A stretch of 46,230 nt of DNA, taken from Limosilactobacillus difficilis (lineage in GTDB: Bacteria > Bacillota > Bacilli > Lactobacillales > Lactobacillaceae). The DNA lies in the NCBI RefSeq assembly GCF_947387495.1, contig NZ_CANDNU010000012.1, positions 1-46,230 on the forward strand. Reading direction: 5' to 3'. The notes beneath the pieces are model-generated. The model had not been told where the DNA came from. It did no database searches and saw nothing but the letters and a program-made list of their open reading frames with translations. Of the stretch, positions 24,984-31,460 are shown one piece after another. Position numbers and translations under genes: made by a program. The stretch's first letter is position 1. Each line of letters begins with the position of its first letter.

Positions 24984-26299
24984 TAATGATCGTCAGCTGA
25001 CGGTAGTTTTCTAAAGTGATAACCGATAATGCCGGCGCTGAGTAACGAAACAATCAGCTCTGTCAGGGGAACGGCGGCCCAAACTCCGTTGACCCCAACC
25101 GAAAATCCCAGGATGATCGTGACCGGTGCTAAGACGAGGTAGCCCCGCAAAAGGGACATGGTAAAAGCCGTGCGGGCCGCTCGGATAGAGGTCAGGAAGA
25201 GAATCATCAAGATGTTAGAATTAATGAAAATGGCGCCGCTGAAGTAGATCGGCACCCCGGTCAGCGCGTATTTGGTCATCGCGGCTTGATGCTGATAATT
25301 GAAGAGCGCGATCACTTGCGAACGGAAAATCGTCAGGATGACAAAAGCTGCCAGCCCGATGGCAATCGTAATCTTCAGTCCTTGCCAGAAGGCTTTTTTG
25401 ACGTTGGTATAGTGGTGAATGCCGTACTCTCGACTGGCAATTGGTTGGATTCCAAGGGCAACCCCGTTGGCGAGGGCCACCGAAATTAAAGCAATGTTGG
25501 AGATAATTCCATAGGCGGCAATCGCGTAGTTGCCAGCAATACGGAGCAGGATGATGTTGAAGACAAAGACCGCAAAGCCGTTGCTCAATTCGTTGATTCC
25601 AGCTGCCAGCCCTAGTTGGGCCGAATCTTTGATCGTCTTCAACCGCGGCTTGGTCCAGTACAGTGACAATTGACGCTGAGGAAAGTGACGGTGGCGGGAG
25701 AGGATCAACAGGGAGCAGACTGGTGAAAAAATCGTTGCTAGAGCTGCCCCTTCCATTTTGAGACCCAACCCGAAGATGAAGAACCAGTCAATAAGCAGGA
25801 CGCTGCTGGTCTCAGTCAGGGTGGCTGCCATCGTCAGACTCGGGTGGTTATCGTTTCTGATGAAGTTAATCGACAAAATATTAGCAATATAAAGCGGCGC
25901 GCAAAAGGCAATGATTGAAATGTAGGTGTGCGCTAACTGGTAGGTTTGGGCCGTCCCACCCAAAAAATAGATTAAGGGATGGATGAAGATCTCAATCGCT
26001 AGTGTCAGCAGCAAACCCAGGCTGATCCCGAAGATCATCAGCTCGCTATAGGTTGATTTGACGCGTTCGGGATGTTTGATTTTGTTGAGGGAGTAATAAG
26101 CCGCCCCACCGACGCCCAGGAGCATCCCCAAACAGTTGAAGAGTGAAAACAGCGGGAGGGCAACGTTTAAGGCAGTTAGCCCCAGTGGCCCGGCGGCGAT
26201 CGAAATAAAAAGGGTGTCGATCAGTAAATACATCGACATCCCAACGGATGCGGCCGTGTTGCGAACGACGTAGTGATTAACTTCATGCTTGAGTTGCAT
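24983..26299 (-). CDS. MATE family efflux transporter
   Basis: 438 aa with 12 predicted hydrophobic helices in two halves, starting NHYVVRNTAASVGMSMYLLIDTLFI, as in MATE Na+/H+-driven drug and metabolite exporters. Half-repeat signatures LGGTAQTY and IAGNYAIAAYGII are visible. The substrate cannot be told. ATG 26299 follows GGGAGGT by seven bases. It has its own promoter and an unusual structured leader of about 120 bases. Confidence 0.9.
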   Translation of the reverse strand: MQLKHEVNHYVVRNTAASVGMSMYLLIDTLFISIAAGPLGLTALNVALPLFSLFNCLGMLLGVGGAAYYSLNKIKHPERVKSTYSELMIFGISLGLLLTLAIEIFIHPLIYFLGGTAQTYQLAHTYISIIAFCAPLYIANILSINFIRNDNHPSLTMAATLTETSSVLLIDWFFIFGLGLKMEGAALATIFSPVCSLLILSRHRHFPQRQLSLYWTKPRLKTIKDSAQLGLAAGINELSNGFAVFVFNIILLRIAGNYAIAAYGIISNIALISVALANGVALGIQPIASREYGIHHYTNVKKAFWQGLKITIAIGLAAFVILTIFRSQVIALFNYQHQAAMTKYALTGVPIYFSGAIFINSNILMILFLTSIRAARTAFTMSLLRGYLVLAPVTIILGFSVGVNGVWAAVPLTELIVSLLSAGIIGYHFRKLPSADDH

Positions 26300-26422
26300 T
26301 ATTCAGACCTCCCAAATGGTTGGTCCCACCTCCCCTCAACAGGCGCCTGTCAGTGAAGGACCAGTTCGTTAATCGTGGCGAAACCCGGCGATTCCGCATC
26401 CATATTTTTTATCAGAACTCTA
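26300..26422 (-). promoter_or_regulatory. Structured leader of the MATE gene with two competing hairpins
   Basis: Read on the minus strand. Hairpin A: GGTCC-TT-CAC (26362-26353) pairs with GTG-GGACC (26329-26322), enclosing the dyad ACAGGCGCCTGT (26350-26339). Hairpin B: GACC-AA-CC (26325-26318) pairs with GG-GA-GGTC (26313-26306) around ATTT, burying the ribosome binding site GGGAGGT. A and B share GACC and cannot form together. A further stem AATCG/CGATT lies upstream (26393-26371). An ATG at 26403 opens an 18-codon reading frame (17 residues plus stop) that ends at 26350, inside hairpin A. This matches no riboswitch class I recognise. Fold and function are inferred by eye. Confidence 0.45.
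26350..26403 (-). CDS. Possible 17-residue leader peptide before the MATE gene
   Basis: Minus-strand ATG 26403 to TGA 26350 encodes MDAESPGFATINELVLH. No convincing ribosome binding site precedes it (AT-rich only), so translation is doubtful. Its last codons overlap the left arm of hairpin A, as in translation-attenuation leaders of antibiotic-resistance genes. Confidence 0.2.
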   Translation of the reverse strand: MDAESPGFATINELVLH

Positions 26423-26428
26423 TCTGGC

Positions 26429-26458
26429 ATCTTAGCAGGAAATAAAGCCCACCGTCAA
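26429..26458 (-). promoter_or_regulatory. Promoter of the MATE gene
   Basis: -35 TTGACG (26458-26453), 18 bases, -10 TAAGAT (26434-26429). The -35 abuts the stop codon of the deformylase gene. Confidence 0.6.
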
Positions 26459-26869
26459 CTAGATCAGGATGCCATCACAATGATCGATTTCGTGTTGAAC
26501 AATTTCTGCGGCCAGGTCGGTCAACTTGATATGGTGATTTTGCCAGTTCATATCACGATAGGCCAGTTGAATTTGGTGGTAGCGTTTGGCAGGTCGTTGT
26601 CCACGCAAACTCAGACAACCTTCCTGGGTGGTATAAGGCTGACTTTTGGCAGTGATCACGGGATTAAACATTACTAGGTCAACCGGTCCCAGCGATACAG
26701 CGATGATTCGCTTATGGACCCCGATCATGTTGGCAGCCATACCAACACAGTGATCATGGTGGGCAGCGAGGGTGTCGGCAAGATCTTGGCCAACCTGTCG
26801 ATCAGTGGAGCGGGCCGGTTGTGATATTTGTTGCAGGCTTGCTTGGTTTTTATTAATGTTTTTGATCAT
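26459..26869 (-). CDS. Peptide deformylase-like protein with variant motif 1
   Basis: 136 aa, shorter than classical PDFs (about 165-190). PDF removes the formyl group from new proteins. Motif 2 EGCLSL (metal Cys) and motif 3 HEIDH (metal His pair and Glu) are intact. Motif 1 reads GMAANMIG rather than GxGLAAPQxG, so the conserved Gln that holds the oxyanion is Asn or displaced. The protein ends six residues after HEIDH, without the C-terminal helix. ATG 26869 follows AGGAG. A normal def gene probably exists elsewhere; this looks like the small paralogue group. It may be active with a different range, or regulatory. Confidence 0.8.
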   Translation of the reverse strand: MIKNINKNQASLQQISQPARSTDRQVGQDLADTLAAHHDHCVGMAANMIGVHKRIIAVSLGPVDLVMFNPVITAKSQPYTTQEGCLSLRGQRPAKRYHQIQLAYRDMNWQNHHIKLTDLAAEIVQHEIDHCDGILI

Positions 26870-26884
26870 GAAAAAAGCTCCTAA

Positions 26885-26912
26885 ATAAAAGGGCCGGAAC
26901 AGTCCAGCCCTT
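26885..26912 (-). terminator. Terminator or attenuator between yidC and the deformylase-like gene
   Basis: Minus strand: AAGGGCTGG pairs with CCGGCCCTT around ACTGTT, then TTTATTT. It ends just before the AGGAG of the next gene, so that gene may rely on read-through. Confidence 0.6.
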
Positions 26913-26924
26913 ATCGATACGAAA

Positions 26925-27902
26925 TTACTTTTTGTGATGCTGCTTGCCGGCGTTGAGACGACGCAAGTCAGAATTCCCCTTGCCAGTATTATGCGGGGTC
27001 GGGTGAGAACTATCAGTGCGTCGCAACTGTTCAACAGTTGATTGATGTGAGTTATCATCTTGGCGAACTGGCGGCAGCTCAACTTTCTTGATCGGGTGTT
27101 CTTTCATCTGTTTATCCAAGCGCTTCCGCATTCGTGGCCGGTAGGCATTGATTGCCAGGGTTTGGATGACGGCGAAGAGCCCGCCGATAAAGAAGTAGAT
27201 CCCCAAACCAGCTGATGCGGAAAGAGAAATGAAGAGAATCATCACTGGTGACATGATCATTGCTGCAAACATCTGCCGCTTTTGGGATTCGGGAACGCCG
27301 ATCATCGATAGCCAGGCCTGTAAGAGGTAGATCCCAAAGGAGAGAAAGGCCATTAAGGCGCTAGGCTTTCCGAGCGGGATCCCCATGAAAGTGGCGTGGT
27401 AAAGTTGCGGCGAATAACGAATCGCGTCGTACAAGCCAGTGAAGACCGGCAGCTGAATCAGTAACGGCAAGCAGCCGATACCGCCTGTCATGCTGATATT
27501 ATTTTCGCGATAGAGCTGCATCATCGCTTGACTTGCTGCTGCTTGTTCTTCCGGGGTCTTGGCTTCCTTGGTGCGTTTTTGAATTTCCCGCATTTGTGGC
27601 TGGATCATGTTCATCTTTTCTTGCATCATGGTTGAGCGTTTCATTTGATTGATCATGATTGGCAGCAGAATCAGCCGAACGATAACGACTAGGGCCACCA
27701 GTGCCCAGCCGTAGTTATGGCCGAGAAAACCAGCGAGCCAGTTCATGATGTGCATCATCGGTACGCCCAAGTAATGATAAACGATCCCGTGGGGATGCGC
27801 ATGGGCAGGGTCCTGGGCGGTTGGGACGATTTTTTGACAACCACTTAGCAGCAGGGTCATCATTCCCCCGAAGGCGATGAGACTAACTTGTTTTTTATTC
27901 AT
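26925..27902 (-). CDS. yidC: Membrane protein insertase YidC (lipoprotein form)
   Basis: 325 aa. YidC/SpoIIIJ inserts and folds membrane proteins. A lipoprotein signal is present: short basic start MNKKQ, hydrophobic core, lipobox LLSGC (Cys ~22). Five membrane segments follow, with YGWALVALVVIVRLILLPI carrying the conserved Arg, then the charged cytoplasmic hairpin (MQEKMNMIQPQMREIQKR). The C-terminal tail is basic. Start ATG 27902 is chosen for the signal; TTG codons at 27926 and 27914 are alternatives, because AAAGGA lies 15 bases from the ATG. Lactobacilli usually have two copies, and the other is not here. Confidence 0.94.
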   Translation of the reverse strand: MNKKQVSLIAFGGMMTLLLSGCQKIVPTAQDPAHAHPHGIVYHYLGVPMMHIMNWLAGFLGHNYGWALVALVVIVRLILLPIMINQMKRSTMMQEKMNMIQPQMREIQKRTKEAKTPEEQAAASQAMMQLYRENNISMTGGIGCLPLLIQLPVFTGLYDAIRYSPQLYHATFMGIPLGKPSALMAFLSFGIYLLQAWLSMIGVPESQKRQMFAAMIMSPVMILFISLSASAGLGIYFFIGGLFAVIQTLAINAYRPRMRKRLDKQMKEHPIKKVELPPVRQDDNSHQSTVEQLRRTDSSHPTPHNTGKGNSDLRRLNAGKQHHKK

Positions 27903-28014
27903 TGGAATACTCAAAGATCCTTTCAAAATTAACTTTCTGTATCATACTCTATCAGCAGGCAAAAAGCTACCAATCTGTCAAGATTGACAGTTCAAGCGAT
28001 AAGTAGGCTCGTCA

Positions 28015-28287
28015 CTAGTATTCTATTGTAAAAGCGCGGTAATCTGTTAGTTGCCCGCTAGTCTTTTCGATCTTCGAAATACGGGCGTAAGGTGTCATTC
28101 CGCGATCAAGCTGGTCGCTGAACTTTTGCATGGCTTTTGCGGAGCCTTGAATTTCAATGTAGACGCTGCCGTCATTTTCGTTGCGCACGAAGCCGGTTAG
28201 CCCCAGCTTCGTTGCTGTGTAATAGACGGTTCCCCGAAAACCGACGCCTTGAACGCGACCGTAAACGTGAAAGTGATAATTAAGCAT
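28015..28287 (-). CDS. acyP: Acylphosphatase
   Basis: 90 aa. It hydrolyses acyl-phosphates such as acetyl phosphate. The active-site loop GRVQGVGFRGTV holds the phosphate-binding Arg (~19), and the catalytic Asn is in GFVRNENDGSV (~37). GGAGG is placed eight bases before ATG 28287. acyP next to yidC and the SpoU methyltransferase is a common lactobacillus order. Confidence 0.96.
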   Translation of the reverse strand: MLNYHFHVYGRVQGVGFRGTVYYTATKLGLTGFVRNENDGSVYIEIQGSAKAMQKFSDQLDRGMTPYARISKIEKTSGQLTDYRAFTIEY

Positions 28288-28319
28288 GAATGAGTCCTCC
28301 CAAAAAGAAAATCAAACGA

Positions 28320-28328
28320 TGGTATAAT
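28320..28328 (+). promoter_or_regulatory. Extended -10 promoter of the rRNA methyltransferase gene
   Basis: TGG directly before TATAAT (28323-28328); no good -35. The ATG is 22 bases downstream of the -10. Confidence 0.5.
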
Positions 28329-28349
28329 AGGCGCACTGAGGTGAAAGTA

Positions 28350-29135
28350 ATGAAAGAACAATTAAAATCGGTTCACAACCAGCACGTTAAAAATTGGAAA
28401 AAACTGGCTACCAAGAAATTTCGGCGACAAAGCCAGCGCTACCTTTTGGACGGGTGGCACCTCGTTGCTGAAGCACTCCAAAACGGTGCTAAGGTTGTTC
28501 AACTGATCGGGACACCAGATGAGTTGGCCCAGCACAGTGACATTGTATCACGGGTAGAAGAGGTCTATGAGGTTACGCCAGAAATCATTAAACACATCAC
28601 GGAAACGGTTTCTCCCCAGGGAATTTGCGCGGTGGCTGAAATTCCTGCGACCTATGGGATGCCCAGCCAGCTGACCGGGGCGTGGCTGATGCTCGATAGC
28701 GTCCAAGATCCAGGAAACGTCGGTACAATGGTACGGACTGCTGACGCGGCAGGGTTTGCGGGTGTGGTTGTCAATGAAAAGACAGCTGATCTGTTCAGCC
28801 CCAAAGTGGTTCGGTCGATGCAGGGCAGCCAATTTCACCTGCACCTTTATAACGGTGATTTGAAGAAGTGGCTGGCAGCTTTCCAAAGGATGGGTGCGCC
28901 GGTTTACGGGACGGAATTGAATCCGGCAGCGCAAAATTGTCGGAAAGTCAAGACACCAGCTACTTTTGCTCTGATCATGGGCAATGAAGGTAACGGGATG
29001 GATCGTGACCTTTTGGCTTTAACGGATCACAATCTTTATATTCCAATGCGCGGCCGGGCCGAATCCTTAAACGTAGCCGTTTCGGCGGGAATTTTAATGT
29101 TTCAATTGAATCAATCTCTTCAACAAGATGATTAA
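28350..29135 (+). CDS. SpoU/TrmH family RNA 2'-O-methyltransferase
   Basis: 261 aa. An N-terminal substrate-binding domain (KKLATKKFRRQSQRYLLDGWHLV, about 15-40) and the C-terminal SPOUT knot with the three SpoU motifs: DSVQDPGNVGTMVRTADA, LIMGNEGNGM and IPMRGRAESLNVAVSAGI. Closest to B. subtilis YsgA, a putative 23S rRNA methyltransferase; the exact target nucleotide is unknown. In Firmicutes this gene often precedes pheST, as it does here with two genes between. ATG 28350 follows GAGGTGA. Confidence 0.92.
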   Translation: MKEQLKSVHNQHVKNWKKLATKKFRRQSQRYLLDGWHLVAEALQNGAKVVQLIGTPDELAQHSDIVSRVEEVYEVTPEIIKHITETVSPQGICAVAEIPATYGMPSQLTGAWLMLDSVQDPGNVGTMVRTADAAGFAGVVVNEKTADLFSPKVVRSMQGSQFHLHLYNGDLKKWLAAFQRMGAPVYGTELNPAAQNCRKVKTPATFALIMGNEGNGMDRDLLALTDHNLYIPMRGRAESLNVAVSAGILMFQLNQSLQQDD

Positions 29136-29143
29136 GCAATTGC

Positions 29144-29173
29144 TTGCCGGCAAGGTAAGAAATGCACTATAAT
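29144..29173 (+). promoter_or_regulatory. Possible promoter of the HD-domain gene
   Basis: TTGCCG (29144-29149), 18 bases, TATAAT (29168-29173). Confidence 0.5.
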
Positions 29174-29177
29174 TAAG

Positions 29178-29201
29178 TAAGCAGGGATGGACCTGCTTTT
29201 C
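29178..29201 (+). terminator. Hairpin with short T-run after the SpoU gene
   Basis: AAGCAGG pairs with CCTGCTT around GATGGA, followed by TT. It overlaps the start of the transcript predicted from the promoter at 29144-29173, so it could instead be a 5' hairpin. Confidence 0.45.
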
Positions 29202-29263
29202 TGCAAGGGAACAGTTGCCCGATGAAGCGCTTTGTTTGATAGAAAAGGGGTCGGTTCAATTCC

Positions 29264-29764
29264 ATGAAATCAAAGAATGAATGGCGTAGTGACCGTGAGT
29301 ACTTGTCACTCGTCAAAGATTTACTAGCAAAACCAGAAGTACAGAAGTTAGCACATTATCGGCAGCATCACCACTCTAACCGCCTGCAACACTGCATCTC
29401 TGTTTCCTATGATAGTTATCGGATCACCAAGCGTTTGCATCTTGATTACCGGAGCACTGCCCGTGCTGGTTTATTGCACGATTTGTTTTACTACGATTGG
29501 CGAACAACCAAGTTCGATTTGGGAACTCATGCCTTTATTCACCCGCGCGTCGCATTGCGCAATGCAGAAAAATTAACATCACTGAACAAAAAGGAACGTG
29601 ACATTATCCTCAAGCACATGTTTGGGGCGACCTTGGCCGTGCCGCGTTATCCTGAAAGTCTAATCGTTTCACTCGTGGATGACTATGAGGCCGAACACGA
29701 ATTCTTCGGGCCGTTACGCAAGCGGGTGCGACGTGAGGTGGCATTAATTAAGGCCAAAGCGTAA
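29264..29764 (+). CDS. HD-domain phosphohydrolase
   Basis: 166 aa. HD metal-binding pattern: His in HSNRLQHCISVSYDS, the HD pair in AGLLHDLFYYDW, HAFIHPRVALRNAEK, and Asp in VSLVDDYEA. Proteins of this type before pheST are annotated only as HD family; the substrate is unknown. The ribosome binding site AAAAGGGG is about 14 bases from ATG 29264, a long spacing, so translation may be modest. It precedes the HxlR-type regulator by 12 bases, so the two are co-transcribed. Confidence 0.85.
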   Translation: MKSKNEWRSDREYLSLVKDLLAKPEVQKLAHYRQHHHSNRLQHCISVSYDSYRITKRLHLDYRSTARAGLLHDLFYYDWRTTKFDLGTHAFIHPRVALRNAEKLTSLNKKERDIILKHMFGATLAVPRYPESLIVSLVDDYEAEHEFFGPLRKRVRREVALIKAKA

Positions 29765-29776
29765 GGAGGCTTGGTA

Positions 29777-30109
29777 ATGGCAGAATCATCAGTTGCAGAT
29801 GAATTTAACCTGTGTCCGCGCTTTACCCGTACTTTTCAGATTTTGGGCAAGAAGTGGAACGGATTGATCATCGAAGTGCTATTGCACGAACGAAACCAGC
29901 GTTTTAAGGATCTGGCCAATCACGTTCCAGATTGCAGTGACCGGGTTTTGTGTGAACGGCTCCGTGAACTTCAAGACGAAGGGATCGTTAGCCGCATGAC
30001 ACGGCCTGGCGAGAGTCGGGTTATTTATTCCCTGACTGGTGAAGGACGGGCCCTGGCTCCCGTGATGCAGGCTGTTCATCAGTGGAGCGATAAGTATTGT
30101 CAACAATAA
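29777..30109 (+). CDS. HxlR family regulator, YodB-like redox/quinone sensor type
   Basis: 110 aa, one winged helix: CPRFTRTFQILGKKWNGLIIEVLL then RFKDLANHVPDCSDRVLCERLRELQDEGIV. It closely recalls YodB of B. subtilis, with Cys13 in the position of the reactive YodB Cys6 and a C-terminal Cys108 (KYCQQ) like the YodB C-terminal cysteines that form disulfides with it. YodB-type proteins repress detoxification genes and are inactivated by quinones and diamide. Two more cysteines (PDC, VLC) are present. ATG 29777 follows AAGGAGG by seven bases; TTG 29771 is too close. Its target is not known. Confidence 0.82.
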   Translation: MAESSVADEFNLCPRFTRTFQILGKKWNGLIIEVLLHERNQRFKDLANHVPDCSDRVLCERLRELQDEGIVSRMTRPGESRVIYSLTGEGRALAPVMQAVHQWSDKYCQQ

Positions 30110-30112
30110 TTT

Positions 30113-30149
30113 TTTTAGGCTTGACGAATTTCGATCGTCAAGTCTAAAA
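30113..30149. promoter_or_regulatory. Inverted repeat over the pheST promoter, operator-like
   Basis: CTTGACGA (30120-30127) and TCGTCAAG (30135-30142) are perfect arms around seven bases; TTTTAG/CTAAAA extends them with one mismatch. The repeat covers the -35 and most of the spacer. It does not look like a terminator, because what follows is A-rich on either strand. Confidence 0.45.
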
Positions 30150-30150
30150 T
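30121..30150 (+). promoter_or_regulatory. Promoter of the pheST operon
   Basis: -35 TTGACG (30121-30126), 18 bases, -10 TAAAAT (30145-30150). The start is expected near 30157, just before the T-box. Confidence 0.6.
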
Positions 30151-30156
30151 GTTAAT

Positions 30157-30376
30157 GATTAAAAACGTCGATGGAAATTAGTAGATTCGTTTAATCAACA
30201 GGGAAGGACAGTCAGCGACTGGAAGCTGTTCATGATGAGACGTGTCGAATTTCACTTCCGGAGTTGGTACCTGGTATCCCGGTCGATCACCGTTATCGAT
30301 TTTTGAGTGTGTAGTTTAACTGCAAACTAGGGTGGTACCGCGAACGCTTCGTCCCTTTGACGAGGCGTTTTTTTAT
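30157..30376 (+). promoter_or_regulatory. T-box riboswitch, phenylalanine-specific
   Basis: The T-box core AGGGTGGTACCGCG is at 30329-30342, followed at once by a terminator (AACGCTTCGTC / GACGAGGCGTT, 30343-30369, then T-run). Upstream are a long Stem I with an AGGGAAGGAC region and a specifier loop in which TTC (Phe codon) is seen near 30251. Uncharged tRNA-Phe would stabilise the antiterminator and turn on pheS-pheT. Confidence 0.93.
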
Positions 30377-30407
30377 TGGTTCCACCAGTATTAGAGGAGG
30401 ATTTTGC

Positions 30408-31454
30408 ATGGGCTTAAAAGAAAGACTAGAGCAATTACGCAAGGAAGGCTTGCAGCAGATTGCCAACAGCAGTGATCCTGATAAAGTCAACGCTGTACGG
30501 GTCAGCATGTTGGGCAAGAAAGGCTCTTTGACCGCCGTTTTGCGGGGAATGAAGGACTTGGCAGCTGATCAGCGGCCGGTAGTTGGTAAGTACGCTAACG
30601 AAGTCCGCAATGACTTGCAGGCCGCTATTGAAAAGAGGAGTGCAGAACTGGCAAAAAACATATTAAATGCCAAATTACAGGCAGAAACCCTGGACGTTAC
30701 TCTGCCTGGAACGGCGGTAGCACAAGGCCAACCACACGTCATCCAACAAATTATTGACCAACTGGAAGATCTCTTCATTGGGATGGGTTATCAAATTGCG
30801 GTTGGTGACGAAGTTGAAGAAGAAGTTTATAACTTCGAGAAATTGAACTTGCCAAAGGATCACCCAGCAAGGGACATGCAAGACACTTTCTACGTGACAC
30901 CCAGTGTGTTGATGCGAACCCAGACTTCACCAATGCAAGCGCGGATGATGGAAAAGCATGACTTTACCAAGGGCCCGCTGAAGATGATTTCACCAGGGAA
31001 AGTTTACCGGCGTGACACGGACGACCCAACCCACAGTCATCAATTCAACCAGGTTGAAGGTTTGGTTGTCGGGAAACATGTTACGATGGCTGATCTGAAA
31101 GGTACGTTGCAAGAGGTTGCTCGCAACCTGTTTGGTGATGACCTTGATATCCGCTTGCGGCCGAGTTACTTCCCATTTACGGAACCGTCAGTCGAAGTTG
31201 ATATTACCTGCTTCAAATGCAAGGGGAAGGGTTGTGCCATTTGCAAGAACACCGGCTGGATTGAAGTGCTGGGTGCCGGAATGGTTCACCCGAACGTGCT
31301 GCAGATGTCAGGGGTTGATCCTGAGAAATACGGCGGCTTCGCCTTTGGCTTGGGGCCGGACCGCTTTGCTATGCTGAAATACGGGGTCGAAGACATTCGG
31401 GACTTTTACCTCAATGATGTTCGCTTCTTAACCCAGTTCAACGAGAAAGGATAG
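30408..31454 (+). CDS. pheS: Phenylalanine--tRNA ligase alpha subunit
   Basis: 348 aa. Class II aminoacyl-tRNA synthetase catalytic subunit. An N-terminal coiled coil (about 1-90) binds tRNA. Motif 2 is seen in [22 protein letters not shown] and motif 3 in [14 protein letters not shown]. The insert [12 protein letters not shown] carries four cysteines, common in Firmicutes PheS. ATG 30408 follows GAGGAGG. It is controlled by the T-box and followed by pheT after six bases. Confidence 0.97.
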   Translation: MGLKERLEQLRKEGLQQIANSSDPDKVNAVRVSMLGKKGSLTAVLRGMKDLAADQRPVVGKYANEVRNDLQAAIEKRSAELAKNILNAKLQAETLDVTLPGTAVAQGQPHVIQQIIDQLEDLFIGMGYQIAVGDEVEEEVYNFEKLNLPKDHPARDMQDTFYVTPSVLMRTQTSPMQARMMEKHDFTKGPLKMISPGKVYRRDTDDPTHSHQFNQVEGLVVGKHVTMADLKGTLQEVARNLFGDDLDIRLRPSYFPFTEPSVEVDITCFKCKGKGCAICKNTGWIEVLGAGMVHPNVLQMSGVDPEKYGGFAFGLGPDRFAMLKYGVEDIRDFYLNDVRFLTQFNEKG

Positions 31455-31460
31455 TGCCAA

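Noticed and set aside
26871-27082. 71-codon N-terminal extension of the deformylase-like gene
   Set aside because: It overlaps the yidC coding end and a terminator; ATG 26869 has a proper AGGAG.
30113-30149. Terminator for the HxlR gene
   Set aside because: The hairpin is followed by AAAATG on the plus strand and by an A-run on the minus strand, so no U-tract is made. It fits a promoter-overlapping repeat better.
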